A DNA stretch of 41,276 nt from Deltaproteobacteria bacterium. Lineage in GTDB: Bacteria > Myxococcota_A > JAADFL01. The notes under the pieces were generated by a model, which saw only the letters and a program-made list of their open reading frames with translations, had not been told where the DNA came from and searched no databases. Position numbers and translations under genes: made by a program. The DNA is taken from the NCBI GenBank assembly GCA_013152945.1, contig JAADFL010000209.1:1-41276 (forward strand). The letters run 5' to 3'. The first letter of the stretch is position 1. Each line of letters starts with the position of its first letter. Of the stretch, positions 26,070 to 35,129 are shown piece by piece.

Positions 26070-27716
26070 ATGCGTATTGCACTGGCACAGCTTAACTATA
26101 CGATCGGTGATTTTTCAAACAACTTGGAGAAAATCAGGCAAGCCGACAAGGAGGCTGCCGGCAGGAAAGCGGACATTATCGTTTTCTCCGAACTTGCCTT
26201 AACCGGTTATCCTCCAAGAGACCTGCTCGAAGATCCCATGTTCGTCGCAGAGGCTGAAAAGGCTCTGTTCGAATCGGCCCAAACCTTTCAAACCCCATGG
26301 GCCGTACTCGGGGGAATCAGGAGCAGGATTGCATCCACGGGCCGTCCCTTGGAAAATTGCGCCTTCCTGATTTCCGGCGGCAAAGTCAAAGCTCACAGAG
26401 CCAAGAGCCTGCTCCCAAGTTACGATGTCTTCGACGAAGAGCGTTACTTTGAACCTGCCCGGCAGAACAGGGCCTTGACCGTGCTCGGGAAAAAAATCGG
26501 ACTTACCGTGTGTGAGGACCTGTGGGCCGACTATTACTACGGCGGACATAAAAGGTACTCCCGAGATCCCATAATGTCTCTGGCCGGATCGAAAGTCGAA
26601 CTCTTGTTCAATATCTCGGCATCACCTTTTGAACGCGGCAAGGGTATGTTAAGAGACCGCCTGGCCGCGGAGACGGCAAAAAAGTACAACATGGCGGTGG
26701 CATTGGTCAACCAGGTCGGGGGCAATGATGAATTGGTTTTCGATGGAAGATCCCTACTCGTATCCGAAACCGGACACATTATTGCAAGAGCGCCGGAATT
26801 CGAAGAAGAGATTTTGGTGCTCGACCTGGATTCGGGTCAAACATCAGGTGAAATAAAAAACAATCTTCCCCTTTCAGATATTGAATCAGTGCAAAAAGCC
26901 CTGGTGTGCGGAATCAGGGACTATTGCAGGAAATGCGGCTTCAAATCAGTGGTAGTCGGACTTTCCGGCGGTATCGATTCGGCTGTAACCGTTGTACTTG
27001 CATCCGAGGCCCTGGGGCCGTCGAATGTTCTCGGAGTAACGATGCCTTCCCCGTACTCATCCAGGGGAAGCGTGGAAGATTCCCGTATCCTGGCTCGAAA
27101 CCTGGGTATCAGGTTCATAGAAGCCCCGATAGAAAAACAATTGAACGCGTTCAGGAACGGCCTGTTGGAGCACCTGGACCACGTGGAGAAAACCTTGGTG
27201 GAAGAAAACCTGCAGGCCAGGATCAGGGGAACCATACTCATGGCCTTTGCCAATGCGGAACGCTCATTGGTGTTGGCCACCGGAAACAAGAGTGAACTCG
27301 CTACAGGTTACTGTACCCTGTACGGAGATATGGCCGGGGGCCTTGCCCCATTGTCAGACCTGTTCAAAACATCCGTCTATGAATTGGCAAACCTGATAAA
27401 CAGACAGAAAAACGTGATCCCAACAGCGATAATTCAAAAAGCGCCTTCAGCCGAACTCTCACCCGGCCAAAAGGATACCGATACATTACCTCCGTACGAA
27501 GTTTTGGACAGAATACTTTCCGTATATTTGGACAAGGTTTCCGCATCAGAGGAACCCCTGGACGACGTTACTGATCAACTCCTTACCAAGATAGCATCCA
27601 TGCTCGATTCAGCCGAGTACAAGAGAAGACAAGCGCCGCCGGGCCTCAAGATTAGCAGCAAGGCATTCGGTTCGGGCAGGCGTGTCCCCATAGCGCAGAA
27701 ATACAAAAGACGTTAG
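26070..27716 (+). CDS. nadE: Glutamine-dependent NAD+ synthase
   Basis: This 548-residue two-domain enzyme amidates deamido-NAD to NAD. The N-terminal nitrilase-type glutaminase domain carries the catalytic triad E41, K112 and C148. The C-terminal N-type ATP pyrophosphatase domain has the P-loop S-G-G-I-D-S at 299-304 and the later G-N-K-S-E and Y-G-D segments. The start is ATG 26070 because family members begin M-x-I-A-L-A-Q. The frame stays open 62 codons upstream over the HTH gene, but nothing there resembles the family. No SD is adjacent to 26070, and an AAGGAG at 26041 is too far, so initiation may be inefficient. It completes the pathway begun by nadB. Confidence 0.95.
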   Translation: MRIALAQLNYTIGDFSNNLEKIRQADKEAAGRKADIIVFSELALTGYPPRDLLEDPMFVAEAEKALFESAQTFQTPWAVLGGIRSRIASTGRPLENCAFLISGGKVKAHRAKSLLPSYDVFDEERYFEPARQNRALTVLGKKIGLTVCEDLWADYYYGGHKRYSRDPIMSLAGSKVELLFNISASPFERGKGMLRDRLAAETAKKYNMAVALVNQVGGNDELVFDGRSLLVSETGHIIARAPEFEEEILVLDLDSGQTSGEIKNNLPLSDIESVQKALVCGIRDYCRKCGFKSVVVGLSGGIDSAVTVVLASEALGPSNVLGVTMPSPYSSRGSVEDSRILARNLGIRFIEAPIEKQLNAFRNGLLEHLDHVEKTLVEENLQARIRGTILMAFANAERSLVLATGNKSELATGYCTLYGDMAGGLAPLSDLFKTSVYELANLINRQKNVIPTAIIQKAPSAELSPGQKDTDTLPPYEVLDRILSVYLDKVSASEEPLDDVTDQLLTKIASMLDSAEYKRRQAPPGLKISSKAFGSGRRVPIAQKYKRR

Positions 27717-27843
27717 GGGCGCCTCGACAGGCACCACCATTGGAGCCGGATTCGTCGCAGTTTTCAGGGGATTCGTCTTTATTGGTCGCTTTGATTGGAA
27801 TGGAAACAACCCGGGCCTGGAGAAAGGTGAAAGAAAAAGAAGG

Positions 27844-30800
27844 TCAATTACCATGTGCCCTGGATGCAAACGCCAACTCGGGATGGGGCCTTGCCGGTAC
27901 CAAGCCCTGTTTTTCAAGGTCGAAAACAAGGCCGCTGGCGCTCATAGCCTTCTCCAGGAAATCACTCGACGACAACTTCTCCAGGTCTGAATTTTCCTCT
28001 GGCGGGCCGATTCGGTACAAAGCCAATCTCTTGTCCCGGCCGACAGCGGCCAGCACATTGTCTACAGGTGAAAAGGCGAGAGCATTAACCTGATCCGTAA
28101 ATGCCTTGATATAGTACCTGGCCCAACCTTCCTCTCCATCCCACAATGCTATTCGCCCGTCCTCCATGCCTGCGGCAAGCCACCTGCTGTCCCGGGAAGA
28201 GACCAGGCCGGTGACAGGACCCGCCGCATCCAATGACTTCAACTCCACGCCCTGAGCAAGACTCCATAGCCTCACCTGCCCATGCTCGTTGCCAAATGCC
28301 AGGATTCCCTTCTTTGCAATGAGTGCGAGGCCGTTCACAGGCACCCCTGGTTTTCCTCTCCTGAATACCTGGTCCTTTGCCTTAAGGTAGAACACTCTTA
28401 CCATTCCACTCTTGTAACCTGCAGCAAGGAACCTGGATTCGAATCCGAACAATAAGGAAGAAACAGATTCCCAGGAAGGTCCCAATGAAACCAGGGTGGA
28501 CAAATCCTGCATTTTCAGGAGTTCCACCGAACCACGGCTTGGTGCAATTGCGATTTTGCCATCGTCGATACTTACAACGGCCCTGTTTGCGGAAATCGTT
28601 CTCTTCTTCAATGCCTCTTTTTCACCTGGAATGAAAATTACGGCCTGTTTCCCGTCACCTGTCGCTATTTCCTTGTTTTTAGAGATAAATGAGGCAAATA
28701 CGGGAGGCCCTGAAAGGCCCGGCACTATTAACGGGTCTATCGTTTCCTTGTCCCTTGAAAAAGCGCGGATGGTACCATCACTGCATGAAGCTATCAATTC
28801 ATTGCCCGCCGGATTGAAGTCCACTGATTCAAGAGCACCGGAAGGCCCATTGATCTCAAATAATTTCCTCTTCTTATCCACATCTTCAACAACGACCTCG
28901 CCTCTTGACGTAGACCAGGCCAATTCTCTCCCGCCACGGGAAACCGCGAGTGACATTACACTACGCGGCAGATTGAACACCCTGACCCTTGTTTCACCCT
29001 GCATCAATCGTAAAAGGGCCCTTCCGGTAATCTCCAGCGAGACTACCATGGTCCCACTGCTGTCCATGATCAACTTCTGAATACTTTCTTTTAATTGAGC
29101 AGGTAATTTCCTTGTTTTTCCATTATTGAAATCGACCACGTACAGGTCTTCTTGTTTTACAAAAACGGCTTTACCAGGAGCTGAAAAAATAACATTGGTA
29201 ATTCCCTGCCCCAACACCACCTGTTTATCGGCAAGAACCTTTCCATTGGCATCAAGACTAATAATATCGATGCCGCCCCCATCCTTGTGAACAGCGATTT
29301 TATCTCCCGAACCGACAAAACCCGCCGCCACCACACCGGATCTCTTTTTTCCCGTATTCTTGCCGAACCTGACCAGAACCTTTGTACCCGACTTCAATTC
29401 AATCAGGAATATCTTCCGCGGTTTTCCCGAGATTGCCATTAGCTTGTTACAATCAGGTGACATGGCAATACCGGTGACTGAACCTTGAACCTCTGATTCC
29501 AACAAACTTTCCATATCGCCACCGGGTCGAGGTTTCAAAACCCGCACTCCCCCATGGTCATCTGCTATTGCCAAAACAGATTTGGCCTCGCAAAATGTCA
29601 TCTTCGATGCTGCACGAGCCAAGTGAAAAACGTTCTGAACTTTGCCGGATCTCAAATCGAATATCAGGAGATTATCTTCGGAAACACAAGCGAGCCGATC
29701 CGTTCCATCCATGAATGTCATTGCAGAACAGGCAATTCCCGGATTCGTCCTCCACAAAAGGTTCACCGAGGGCATATCTTCAAAGGCGTTGAGGCTGGAA
29801 TTCCATGCACTGCCCTCCACAAACGAACCAGCGGCAAAATACAACAATGCATCCTGAATAAAGCCATTCTCGACTGCAGAATCGAGTCTTTCATGTAAAA
29901 ATTCGTCAAGATTATCTTTTTTCAATGTCTTGAGAGCTTTGATAAAAGACTCTGCCCTTGAATGCGCTCTCTGCGTTTCTTTCAATTCCTTCGAAATATT
30001 TAAGCCGTCCCTGCTTGCAATTGATTCAATGTGGTTCCCGGCGGAACCGGCATCCACGACCGGGCCACTTGACGAAATATTATTGAAGATTCGTGCAATC
30101 CTGCCCGGCAATCCATCCAAGCCGGTTTTAATATCCTTGACAGTCCGGGGCATGCCAATAAGCCACCAGGTGCTGCCTGCCAAGACCAACAGCAATAAGA
30201 CAACAATTGCGGATATCCACAATCCACGGCCATGGCCGGTTGGTTTACCCATGGACACGGGCTTCTTTTCACCTAATTCCAATACCTGAGACAAGCTCCT
30301 TTTCGGTAATGAATCAGATTGTTTTTTTGTATCTAAAGTCCTTGCTTCGCCGTTCTCGCCGGCAGAGTCCACGGTTTTTTCCGTATTTCCCAACTCCTCC
30401 ATTACCGAATCGCTGAAAAGCATTCTGCCCAATTCAGGGTTTGCAGGTAAAGGCGCGGCGGTTTCGTCCGCTTTCTCCGCTTGCTCCCCTATCTCGTACC
30501 CGCCCGGACCTTCACTATCCTGTTCATAGTCCATCACGGCCACAGGCTCATAACCGTCATCTTGTTCATAGTCCACTACGGCTGCAGGCTCATACCCATC
30601 CTCTTGCTCATCATATAAATCTCCCGAATCCCCGCCTTCTTCCCCGCTGTATTCGTTGTTAAAGCTTTTATGCAATGATTCAAGATGGGCTTGTGAAACA
30701 ATCCTTGTAGGAGCCTCTTCACTATCCGATTCCATGTACGAGTTTTCACCCCGGTGTGATATTGCCCCGGCCGCCTGCGGCTTGGATGGTCCGCCGTTAT

Positions 30801-30957
30801 TGGCGGGAGAATCATTTAAGGTTCCGACTTTGGCCTGACGTTTGGGTTTCAGGACATTTACCTTGCCACATCCCCTGCATCGGACCTTGCGGCCCTGGGC
30901 GGGGACATCACCGGCCACTTCATTCAGCGTTCCGCAGGATCTACACTTAAAACGCAT
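27844..30957 (-). CDS. Zinc-ribbon, transmembrane, WD40-propeller protein
   Basis: This 1037-residue protein starts with an MJ0042-type zinc ribbon (C5-x2-C8, C27-x2-C30). A disordered acidic region (about 70-240) follows and includes a duplicated 14-residue unit at 120-147. One transmembrane helix lies at about 246-268. From about 385 to the end run WD40-like repeats with S-x-D-x-x-x-L-A-A-G and F-x-P-x-x-N-x-L patterns (for example V-D-F-N-P-A-G-N-E-L-I-A-S-C-S-D-G-T near 700), enough for one or two beta-propellers. The topology suggests a cytoplasmic zinc ribbon and an extracytoplasmic propeller on one anchor. The function is unknown; such proteins scaffold complexes in Myxococcota and relatives. 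The SD-like GAGGAAG precedes the ATG, and a strong promoter lies 60-100 bases upstream. Confidence 0.85.
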   Translation of the reverse strand: MRFKCRSCGTLNEVAGDVPAQGRKVRCRGCGKVNVLKPKRQAKVGTLNDSPANNGGPSKPQAAGAISHRGENSYMESDSEEAPTRIVSQAHLESLHKSFNNEYSGEEGGDSGDLYDEQEDGYEPAAVVDYEQDDGYEPVAVMDYEQDSEGPGGYEIGEQAEKADETAAPLPANPELGRMLFSDSVMEELGNTEKTVDSAGENGEARTLDTKKQSDSLPKRSLSQVLELGEKKPVSMGKPTGHGRGLWISAIVVLLLLVLAGSTWWLIGMPRTVKDIKTGLDGLPGRIARIFNNISSSGPVVDAGSAGNHIESIASRDGLNISKELKETQRAHSRAESFIKALKTLKKDNLDEFLHERLDSAVENGFIQDALLYFAAGSFVEGSAWNSSLNAFEDMPSVNLLWRTNPGIACSAMTFMDGTDRLACVSEDNLLIFDLRSGKVQNVFHLARAASKMTFCEAKSVLAIADDHGGVRVLKPRPGGDMESLLESEVQGSVTGIAMSPDCNKLMAISGKPRKIFLIELKSGTKVLVRFGKNTGKKRSGVVAAGFVGSGDKIAVHKDGGGIDIISLDANGKVLADKQVVLGQGITNVIFSAPGKAVFVKQEDLYVVDFNNGKTRKLPAQLKESIQKLIMDSSGTMVVSLEITGRALLRLMQGETRVRVFNLPRSVMSLAVSRGGRELAWSTSRGEVVVEDVDKKRKLFEINGPSGALESVDFNPAGNELIASCSDGTIRAFSRDKETIDPLIVPGLSGPPVFASFISKNKEIATGDGKQAVIFIPGEKEALKKRTISANRAVVSIDDGKIAIAPSRGSVELLKMQDLSTLVSLGPSWESVSSLLFGFESRFLAAGYKSGMVRVFYLKAKDQVFRRGKPGVPVNGLALIAKKGILAFGNEHGQVRLWSLAQGVELKSLDAAGPVTGLVSSRDSRWLAAGMEDGRIALWDGEEGWARYYIKAFTDQVNALAFSPVDNVLAAVGRDKRLALYRIGPPEENSDLEKLSSSDFLEKAMSASGLVFDLEKQGLVPARPHPELAFASRAHGN
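30517..30600 (-). repeat. Two tandem 42-base units inside the WD40 gene
   Basis: Two adjacent copies encode 14 residues each with 12 identical positions (D-G-Y-E-P-x-A-V-x-D-Y-E-Q-D). They sit in the disordered linker before the membrane helix and point to a recent internal duplication. Confidence 0.75.
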
Positions 30958-31024
30958 GCTCCACTTCTTCCTCTTTAAAAAATCACAACAAACATCCAGT
31001 AGAAATTACACAGGCCTATTTGAC

Positions 31025-31053
31025 ATTACAAGACAATTTCGATGGTGTGTCAA
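31025..31053 (-). promoter_or_regulatory. Strong candidate promoter of the WD40 gene
   Basis: TTGACA (31053-31048), exactly 17 bases, then TGTAAT (31030-31025) on the minus strand. Eleven of 12 consensus positions match, and the leader to the ATG is about 60 bases. This is the best promoter match in the window. Confidence 0.6.
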
Positions 31054-31148
31054 ATATACGCATGGATTTTTCATATGAGCCATTCAGTGCTACACCAAAG
31101 GTATTACAAAGAGCAAATACCACCTACTTGAACAAACGGCTCCGGAAC

Positions 31149-31706
31149 CTAGTGTATCAATTTATCCGGATCGACAGTATAATTGTCGCTCATGTCTTGT
31201 TTTTCAGAATCTTTTTCCTTTTCGAACATGATATTCAGCCGGTCCATTAATTCCAGGCGGTCATCTTTGATCCTGGTACCTCTCCCGGGAATATGCACCC
31301 CGTTGATGGACCATGTCGGCCTGAAAATTATGGGTTGACCCGCCCCGTTGTACCCGAGTTGAACCAAGTCTCCCGGTTCAAAGCTCGTGCAGTGTTTTTC
31401 ACAGCAATAAAACTGCTTGCGCACCCGGTAGAACCCTTCGGGAGGCAGGGGCTCGAGAGTGGCGGCGTAGTGCTCGTCCGGCACCATGTGGCCTTTCTCG
31501 CTAAATATGGCCTTGTTGTTACTCCAGCGTTCCACGAGGTACACACCGGGACCCGGGTCACCATGGTTATGGTAGAATACGAGCACGCCCGGTCCGATGG
31601 AGGCGCCCATAGGCTCGGTGGTTCTATACAGTCCGCATGGAACACGATCGGATGTATCGTCCAGGTTGGTCCCGGGAAAAAAGTCGTTATCTTTCCTGCT
31701 GCTCAT
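31149..31706 (-). CDS. Uncharacterised 185-residue protein
   Basis: A soluble protein with no recognised family name. The first 130 residues look like a compact beta domain with conserved-seeming blocks: Y-R-T-T-E-P near 27-32, Y-H-N-H-G-D-P-G-P-G near 45-54, and a cysteine cluster C-C-E-K-H-C near 102-107. The histidines and cysteines could bind a metal. The C-terminus is acidic and probably flexible. No signal peptide or membrane segment is seen. AGGAGG seven bases upstream supports the ATG. It lies upstream of and in line with the WD40 gene, but the strong promoter between them argues for independent control. Confidence 0.75.
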   Translation of the reverse strand: MSSRKDNDFFPGTNLDDTSDRVPCGLYRTTEPMGASIGPGVLVFYHNHGDPGPGVYLVERWSNNKAIFSEKGHMVPDEHYAATLEPLPPEGFYRVRKQFYCCEKHCTSFEPGDLVQLGYNGAGQPIIFRPTWSINGVHIPGRGTRIKDDRLELMDRLNIMFEKEKDSEKQDMSDNYTVDPDKLIH

Positions 31707-31826
31707 GAGTGCTCCTCCTAATACCCGGTATTATTACCATGATTTAGGCAATGAATGCAAAGCAGCCCGACTCCATTACCCTTGTTAAGAAAATCAGGAT
31801 ATTGTAGAGGATTAACAAGTGTATCT

Positions 31827-31850
31827 GTTGACTCAAGACAATTGAGCAAC
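31827..31850. repeat. Short inverted repeat upstream of mscS
   Basis: GTTG-a-CTCAA / gacaa / TTGAG-CAAC is a nine-pair stem with one bulged base, about 80 bases before the channel gene. It could be an operator or a weak hairpin; no T-tract follows. Confidence 0.4.
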
Positions 31851-31929
31851 TGCAAACGCATTTAAAAAGCCCGGAAACGATCCACATGGCTTGGGTATCG
31901 CGTCAGGGTGCATTAAAAGGAGATGAATC

Positions 31930-32760
31930 ATGGAGAAGTGGACCGACATCGCTCTGAGTCTTATCAAGACACACGGACCGGCCGTCTTGTACGCACTTAT
32001 TATTTTCGTCCTTGGATGGATCACGGCGAAAATAATATACAGCGTGTTGAAGAACGTTCTTCGCAAGGCCCGGATGGAAGAGACCCTTGTGTCTTTCATC
32101 GGCAACCTGGCATACACGCTCATGGTGGCCTTTGTGGTTATAGCCTCCCTGTCGAAACTCGGGGTGGACACCACCAGCTTTGCTGCAATCATCGCCGCCG
32201 CAGGCCTTGCAGTGGGTTTTGCCCTGCAGAACTCCCTGGGCAACTTTGCATCTGGTGTTATGATCATCGGCCTCAAGCCGTTCAAGATCGGCGACTACAT
32301 CGAGACAAGCGGCACCGCCGGCGTAGTCGAGGAGATCTCCGTGTTCGCCACAAAACTGCGCACGCCGGACAACAAGACCATAATTGTGCCGAACGGTTCG
32401 ATCACTGCAGGAAACATCACGAACTACTCGGCCAAGGATACACGCCGGGTGGACATGGTTTTCGGCATCGGTTACAACGACGACATCAAGCAGGCCAAGA
32501 AAATACTATTGCAGATCATATGCGAGGACGATCGCGTTTTGAAAAACCCGGAGCCCATGGTCGTGGTGGCCGAGCTCGCTGACAGCAGTGTCAACTTCGC
32601 AGTGCGGCCATGGGTCAAATCCGCGGATTACTGGGACGTGCTCTGCCACGTGACCGAGCAGGTCAAGCTGCGCTTCGATGCCGCCAAAATCAGCATCCCT
32701 TACCCACAAACCGATGTACACCTGCACAGCGTCGTTCCGGGAAACAGCACGGCTGCCTGA
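31930..32760 (+). CDS. mscS: Small-conductance mechanosensitive channel
   Basis: This 276-residue MscS-family channel releases solutes on hypo-osmotic shock. Three membrane helices occupy about residues 15-115. The pore helix is Gly/Ala-rich (A-A-A-G-L-A-V-G-F-A-L-Q-N-S-L) and is followed by the family's G-N-F-A-S-G-V segment. The beta domain (I-G-D-Y-I-E, then G-x-V-E-E-I) and the alpha/beta vestibule follow. Its length is that of the minimal E. coli-type channel. AAGGAG eight bases before the ATG fixes the start. It stands on the plus strand 53 bases before the SGNH gene, which may be co-transcribed. Confidence 0.95.
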   Translation: MEKWTDIALSLIKTHGPAVLYALIIFVLGWITAKIIYSVLKNVLRKARMEETLVSFIGNLAYTLMVAFVVIASLSKLGVDTTSFAAIIAAAGLAVGFALQNSLGNFASGVMIIGLKPFKIGDYIETSGTAGVVEEISVFATKLRTPDNKTIIVPNGSITAGNITNYSAKDTRRVDMVFGIGYNDDIKQAKKILLQIICEDDRVLKNPEPMVVVAELADSSVNFAVRPWVKSADYWDVLCHVTEQVKLRFDAAKISIPYPQTDVHLHSVVPGNSTAA

Positions 32761-32813
32761 TCCAAAGCAATAAATGGAACCGTGCCAAGCGCTCGAACGG
32801 ATCCAAACCCTTT

Positions 32814-34214
32814 ATGCTGGATTTGCACAAATCCCGGCTATCGATTAGCATCCACATCATGACGCCCAAAGGCCGATTCACACTCAAAGAGAGCGTGCTG
32901 GTGGTAACATCGTTTATACTGGCCGCGGCAGCAGCTCTGGGTTTACTGCGCTGGCTCGCCCCTCAACTGCTCGGCATCCCGGTGGACCTGCAATTGGTGC
33001 AAACCGATGAACGACTGCCTCCCTATTACGAGGGCGTGTTCCGCGAATCGGACTGGCGGAATTTTTCCTTTACTCTCAAGGATCCACGCACCAAGACACG
33101 AATGCACCCGTTATTCCCGGATATGGGCCTTGCCGGGCCAAATGACCTGATCGGCTTTCGTAACCGGTCGGTGCCGGACCGGGCCGATGTCGTGGTGATT
33201 GGAGACAGCCAGACGTACGGCCTCAACGCCACCTTCGAGGATAGCTGGCCCCAACAGTTGCGCCAGGCGCTTCCGGATCATACCGTTCTATACTCGATGG
33301 CCTCATCCGGCTGGGGGCCCCTGCAGTACCTCGACATGACGCCCAAGGCACTGCGACTGCAGCCAAGGGTGTTGGTCGTGGCATACTACACCGGCAACGA
33401 CGCCCTCGACGCATTCATGCTGGCGTACGGCACGGATCTCAACCCGGACCTGCGCGTCGATCCCGCACTGACCGCCGCGGACGCACCCAAGGTAAAGTAC
33501 CCGCCGCCCGGGGACGAACTGTGGCATGTACGGTTGCCCAATGGCATCAAGGTAGTGCTCGCGCCCGAGTACCGTCTCTCCTGCAATCGCCGCCAACCGG
33601 CAATCGATGCCGGGTACGAAATTATGGCCCGTACCGCCGAGCGCATCGCGGCCCTGGCCCGGGCCAAGAATGTGCTGCCCGTGTTCACCGTGATTCCGAC
33701 CAAGGAACTTGTTTACGCAAAACGTGTAAAAGAGACAGGCCTGGATGCGCCGCGGCAGTATCTTGAACTGGTCCAGGCCGAAACCGGGCATATAGACATG
33801 CTCTTGCAGCGGTTGCATGCGATTCGCGACGCCGTGGTAGTCGACCTGCTGCCTTTCCTGCGTGCGGCTGCCGATCATGACGTAAGGCTGTACGGCACCG
33901 ATTCCGACAGCCATCCGCAACGCGGCGGGTACCGGGTCATCGGTACTGCACTGGCCCCGGTGGTGTCGGCACGCATTCCGCCGCCGTTGACCGATGGAGT
34001 GTACCTTAGACCCATAAAGGGTCAGGTCCCGCACTGGGTGCTGTTACGTAACGGGCGCTTCAGGCCGTTCAAAAGCCCTGGGGTCGTGAAGGCTTGCGGC
34101 TGGAGTCTTTCATCCCCTCCCCGTACCCTTACACCACGAGACCTGGTGACCTTTCCGTTTGGTCCGGCCATTACGAAGGCAGATGAAATGCACTGCGGCC
34201 CGCTTGTGCGGTAA
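32814..34214 (+). CDS. Membrane-anchored SGNH/GDSL hydrolase
   Basis: This 466-residue protein has one N-terminal transmembrane helix (about 28-46) and a large extracytoplasmic SGNH domain. The nucleophile block I-G-D-S132-Q-T-Y-G is clear. The last block has D365-S-H367-P, matching the D-x-H of AlgJ/AlgX-type polysaccharide O-acetylesterases or acetyltransferases. G-N-D in Y-T-G-N-D supplies the Asn of block III. The likely role is acetyl transfer to or from a surface glycan (inference). The start is uncertain: neither ATG 32814 nor ATG 32859 has a good SD, and the frame is open further upstream over mscS. The gene reads richer in GC at third positions than its neighbours, which may indicate transfer. 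Confidence 0.8.
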   Translation: MLDLHKSRLSISIHIMTPKGRFTLKESVLVVTSFILAAAAALGLLRWLAPQLLGIPVDLQLVQTDERLPPYYEGVFRESDWRNFSFTLKDPRTKTRMHPLFPDMGLAGPNDLIGFRNRSVPDRADVVVIGDSQTYGLNATFEDSWPQQLRQALPDHTVLYSMASSGWGPLQYLDMTPKALRLQPRVLVVAYYTGNDALDAFMLAYGTDLNPDLRVDPALTAADAPKVKYPPPGDELWHVRLPNGIKVVLAPEYRLSCNRRQPAIDAGYEIMARTAERIAALARAKNVLPVFTVIPTKELVYAKRVKETGLDAPRQYLELVQAETGHIDMLLQRLHAIRDAVVVDLLPFLRAAADHDVRLYGTDSDSHPQRGGYRVIGTALAPVVSARIPPPLTDGVYLRPIKGQVPHWVLLRNGRFRPFKSPGVVKACGWSLSSPPRTLTPRDLVTFPFGPAITKADEMHCGPLVR

Positions 34215-34238
34215 ACTTCCATTCCTGCAAAGGAGAAA

Positions 34239-34262
34239 ATGATTGGCCGTCCTCGAGCATAA
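34239..34262 (+). other. Seven-codon mini-ORF with strong RBS
   Basis: AAGGAG stands four bases before an ATG that is followed by only six more codons and TAA. The frame is the same as that of the reductase gene 108 bases downstream. It may be a leader peptide or the start of a lost gene. Confidence 0.3.
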
Positions 34263-34370
34263 AAATATTTGCCGACCCCGGGTGATACAACAAAGAGGCG
34301 GCCCGGCCGGATTTACCCGGCACACGCCCCACTTGATCCGAACCGCGTCCAGTGCTATCAGCTTGATTTC

Positions 34371-35129
34371 ATGAGGTCGTATTCAAAGTCCGGCAACAAA
34401 GACAGGCATGCACTCGTGACCGGTGCGAGCCGCGGCATAGGCAGGGCTATTGCCAAGCGTCTTGCTCTCGATGGTTTCACGGTTTGGGTCAACTACAAGT
34501 CCAGCGAGGAAGCGGCATTAAGCCTGGTAAAAGAGATCGAGAAACAATCCGGCAAGGCGATCCCGGTCCGTTTCGATGTTTCAGACAGAGATGATGTCGA
34601 GACTTCCTTGAATCGTATGTTCGAATCCAACCCCGTGCCTCACGTGATCGTGAACAATGCGGGTATCACGAGGGACAAGCTCTTGTTGCAGATGAAGCCC
34701 GAGGACTGGCTCGACGTAATAAATACCGATCTCAACGGCCCATACAATGTCACAAAACTCGTCTTGTGGCGGATGTTCAAAAAAAAGATACCCGGTTGCA
34801 TCGTGTTCATATCTTCCGTAAGCGGACTTGTCGGCCTTCCCGGACAGGCAAACTATGCAGCGGCAAAGGCAGGCCTGCTTGGTTTTGCAAAAAGCCTTGC
34901 GAAAGAGATGGGAAGGCGCAACATTCGTGTGAATGCAATCGCACCCGGTCTCATCCGCACCGGCATGACCAGCGGTATGGAAAACAACAAGGAAGTGCTG
35001 GCACAAATACCGATGCGCAGGGCCGGCACGCCCGAGGAAGTGGCTTCGGTAGTAAGCTTCCTGTGTTCTGAAGACGCTTCATACGTCACCGGCCAGGTCA
35101 TTGGAGTGAACGGCGGCATGGTGACCTGA
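34371..35129 (+). CDS. fabG: 3-oxoacyl-ACP reductase-like SDR
   Basis: This 252-residue classical SDR of the FabG group carries T-G-A-S-R-G-I-G (about 16-23), N-N-A-G-I-T, S-S-V-S-G and the active Y-A-A-A-K. The typical N-A-I-A-P-G and C-terminal V-T-G-Q-V-I-G-V-N-G-G-M follow. It should reduce a 3-ketoacyl-ACP with NADPH. The ATG at 34371 has no SD, so the start is by family length. Its TGA overlaps the next gene as TGATG, so it is coupled to a glycosyltransferase-acyltransferase fusion. That pairing points to a specialised lipid or polyene pathway rather than general fatty-acid synthesis. No other fab gene is present. Confidence 0.85.
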   Translation: MRSYSKSGNKDRHALVTGASRGIGRAIAKRLALDGFTVWVNYKSSEEAALSLVKEIEKQSGKAIPVRFDVSDRDDVETSLNRMFESNPVPHVIVNNAGITRDKLLLQMKPEDWLDVINTDLNGPYNVTKLVLWRMFKKKIPGCIVFISSVSGLVGLPGQANYAAAKAGLLGFAKSLAKEMGRRNIRVNAIAPGLIRTGMTSGMENNKEVLAQIPMRRAGTPEEVASVVSFLCSEDASYVTGQVIGVNGGMVT

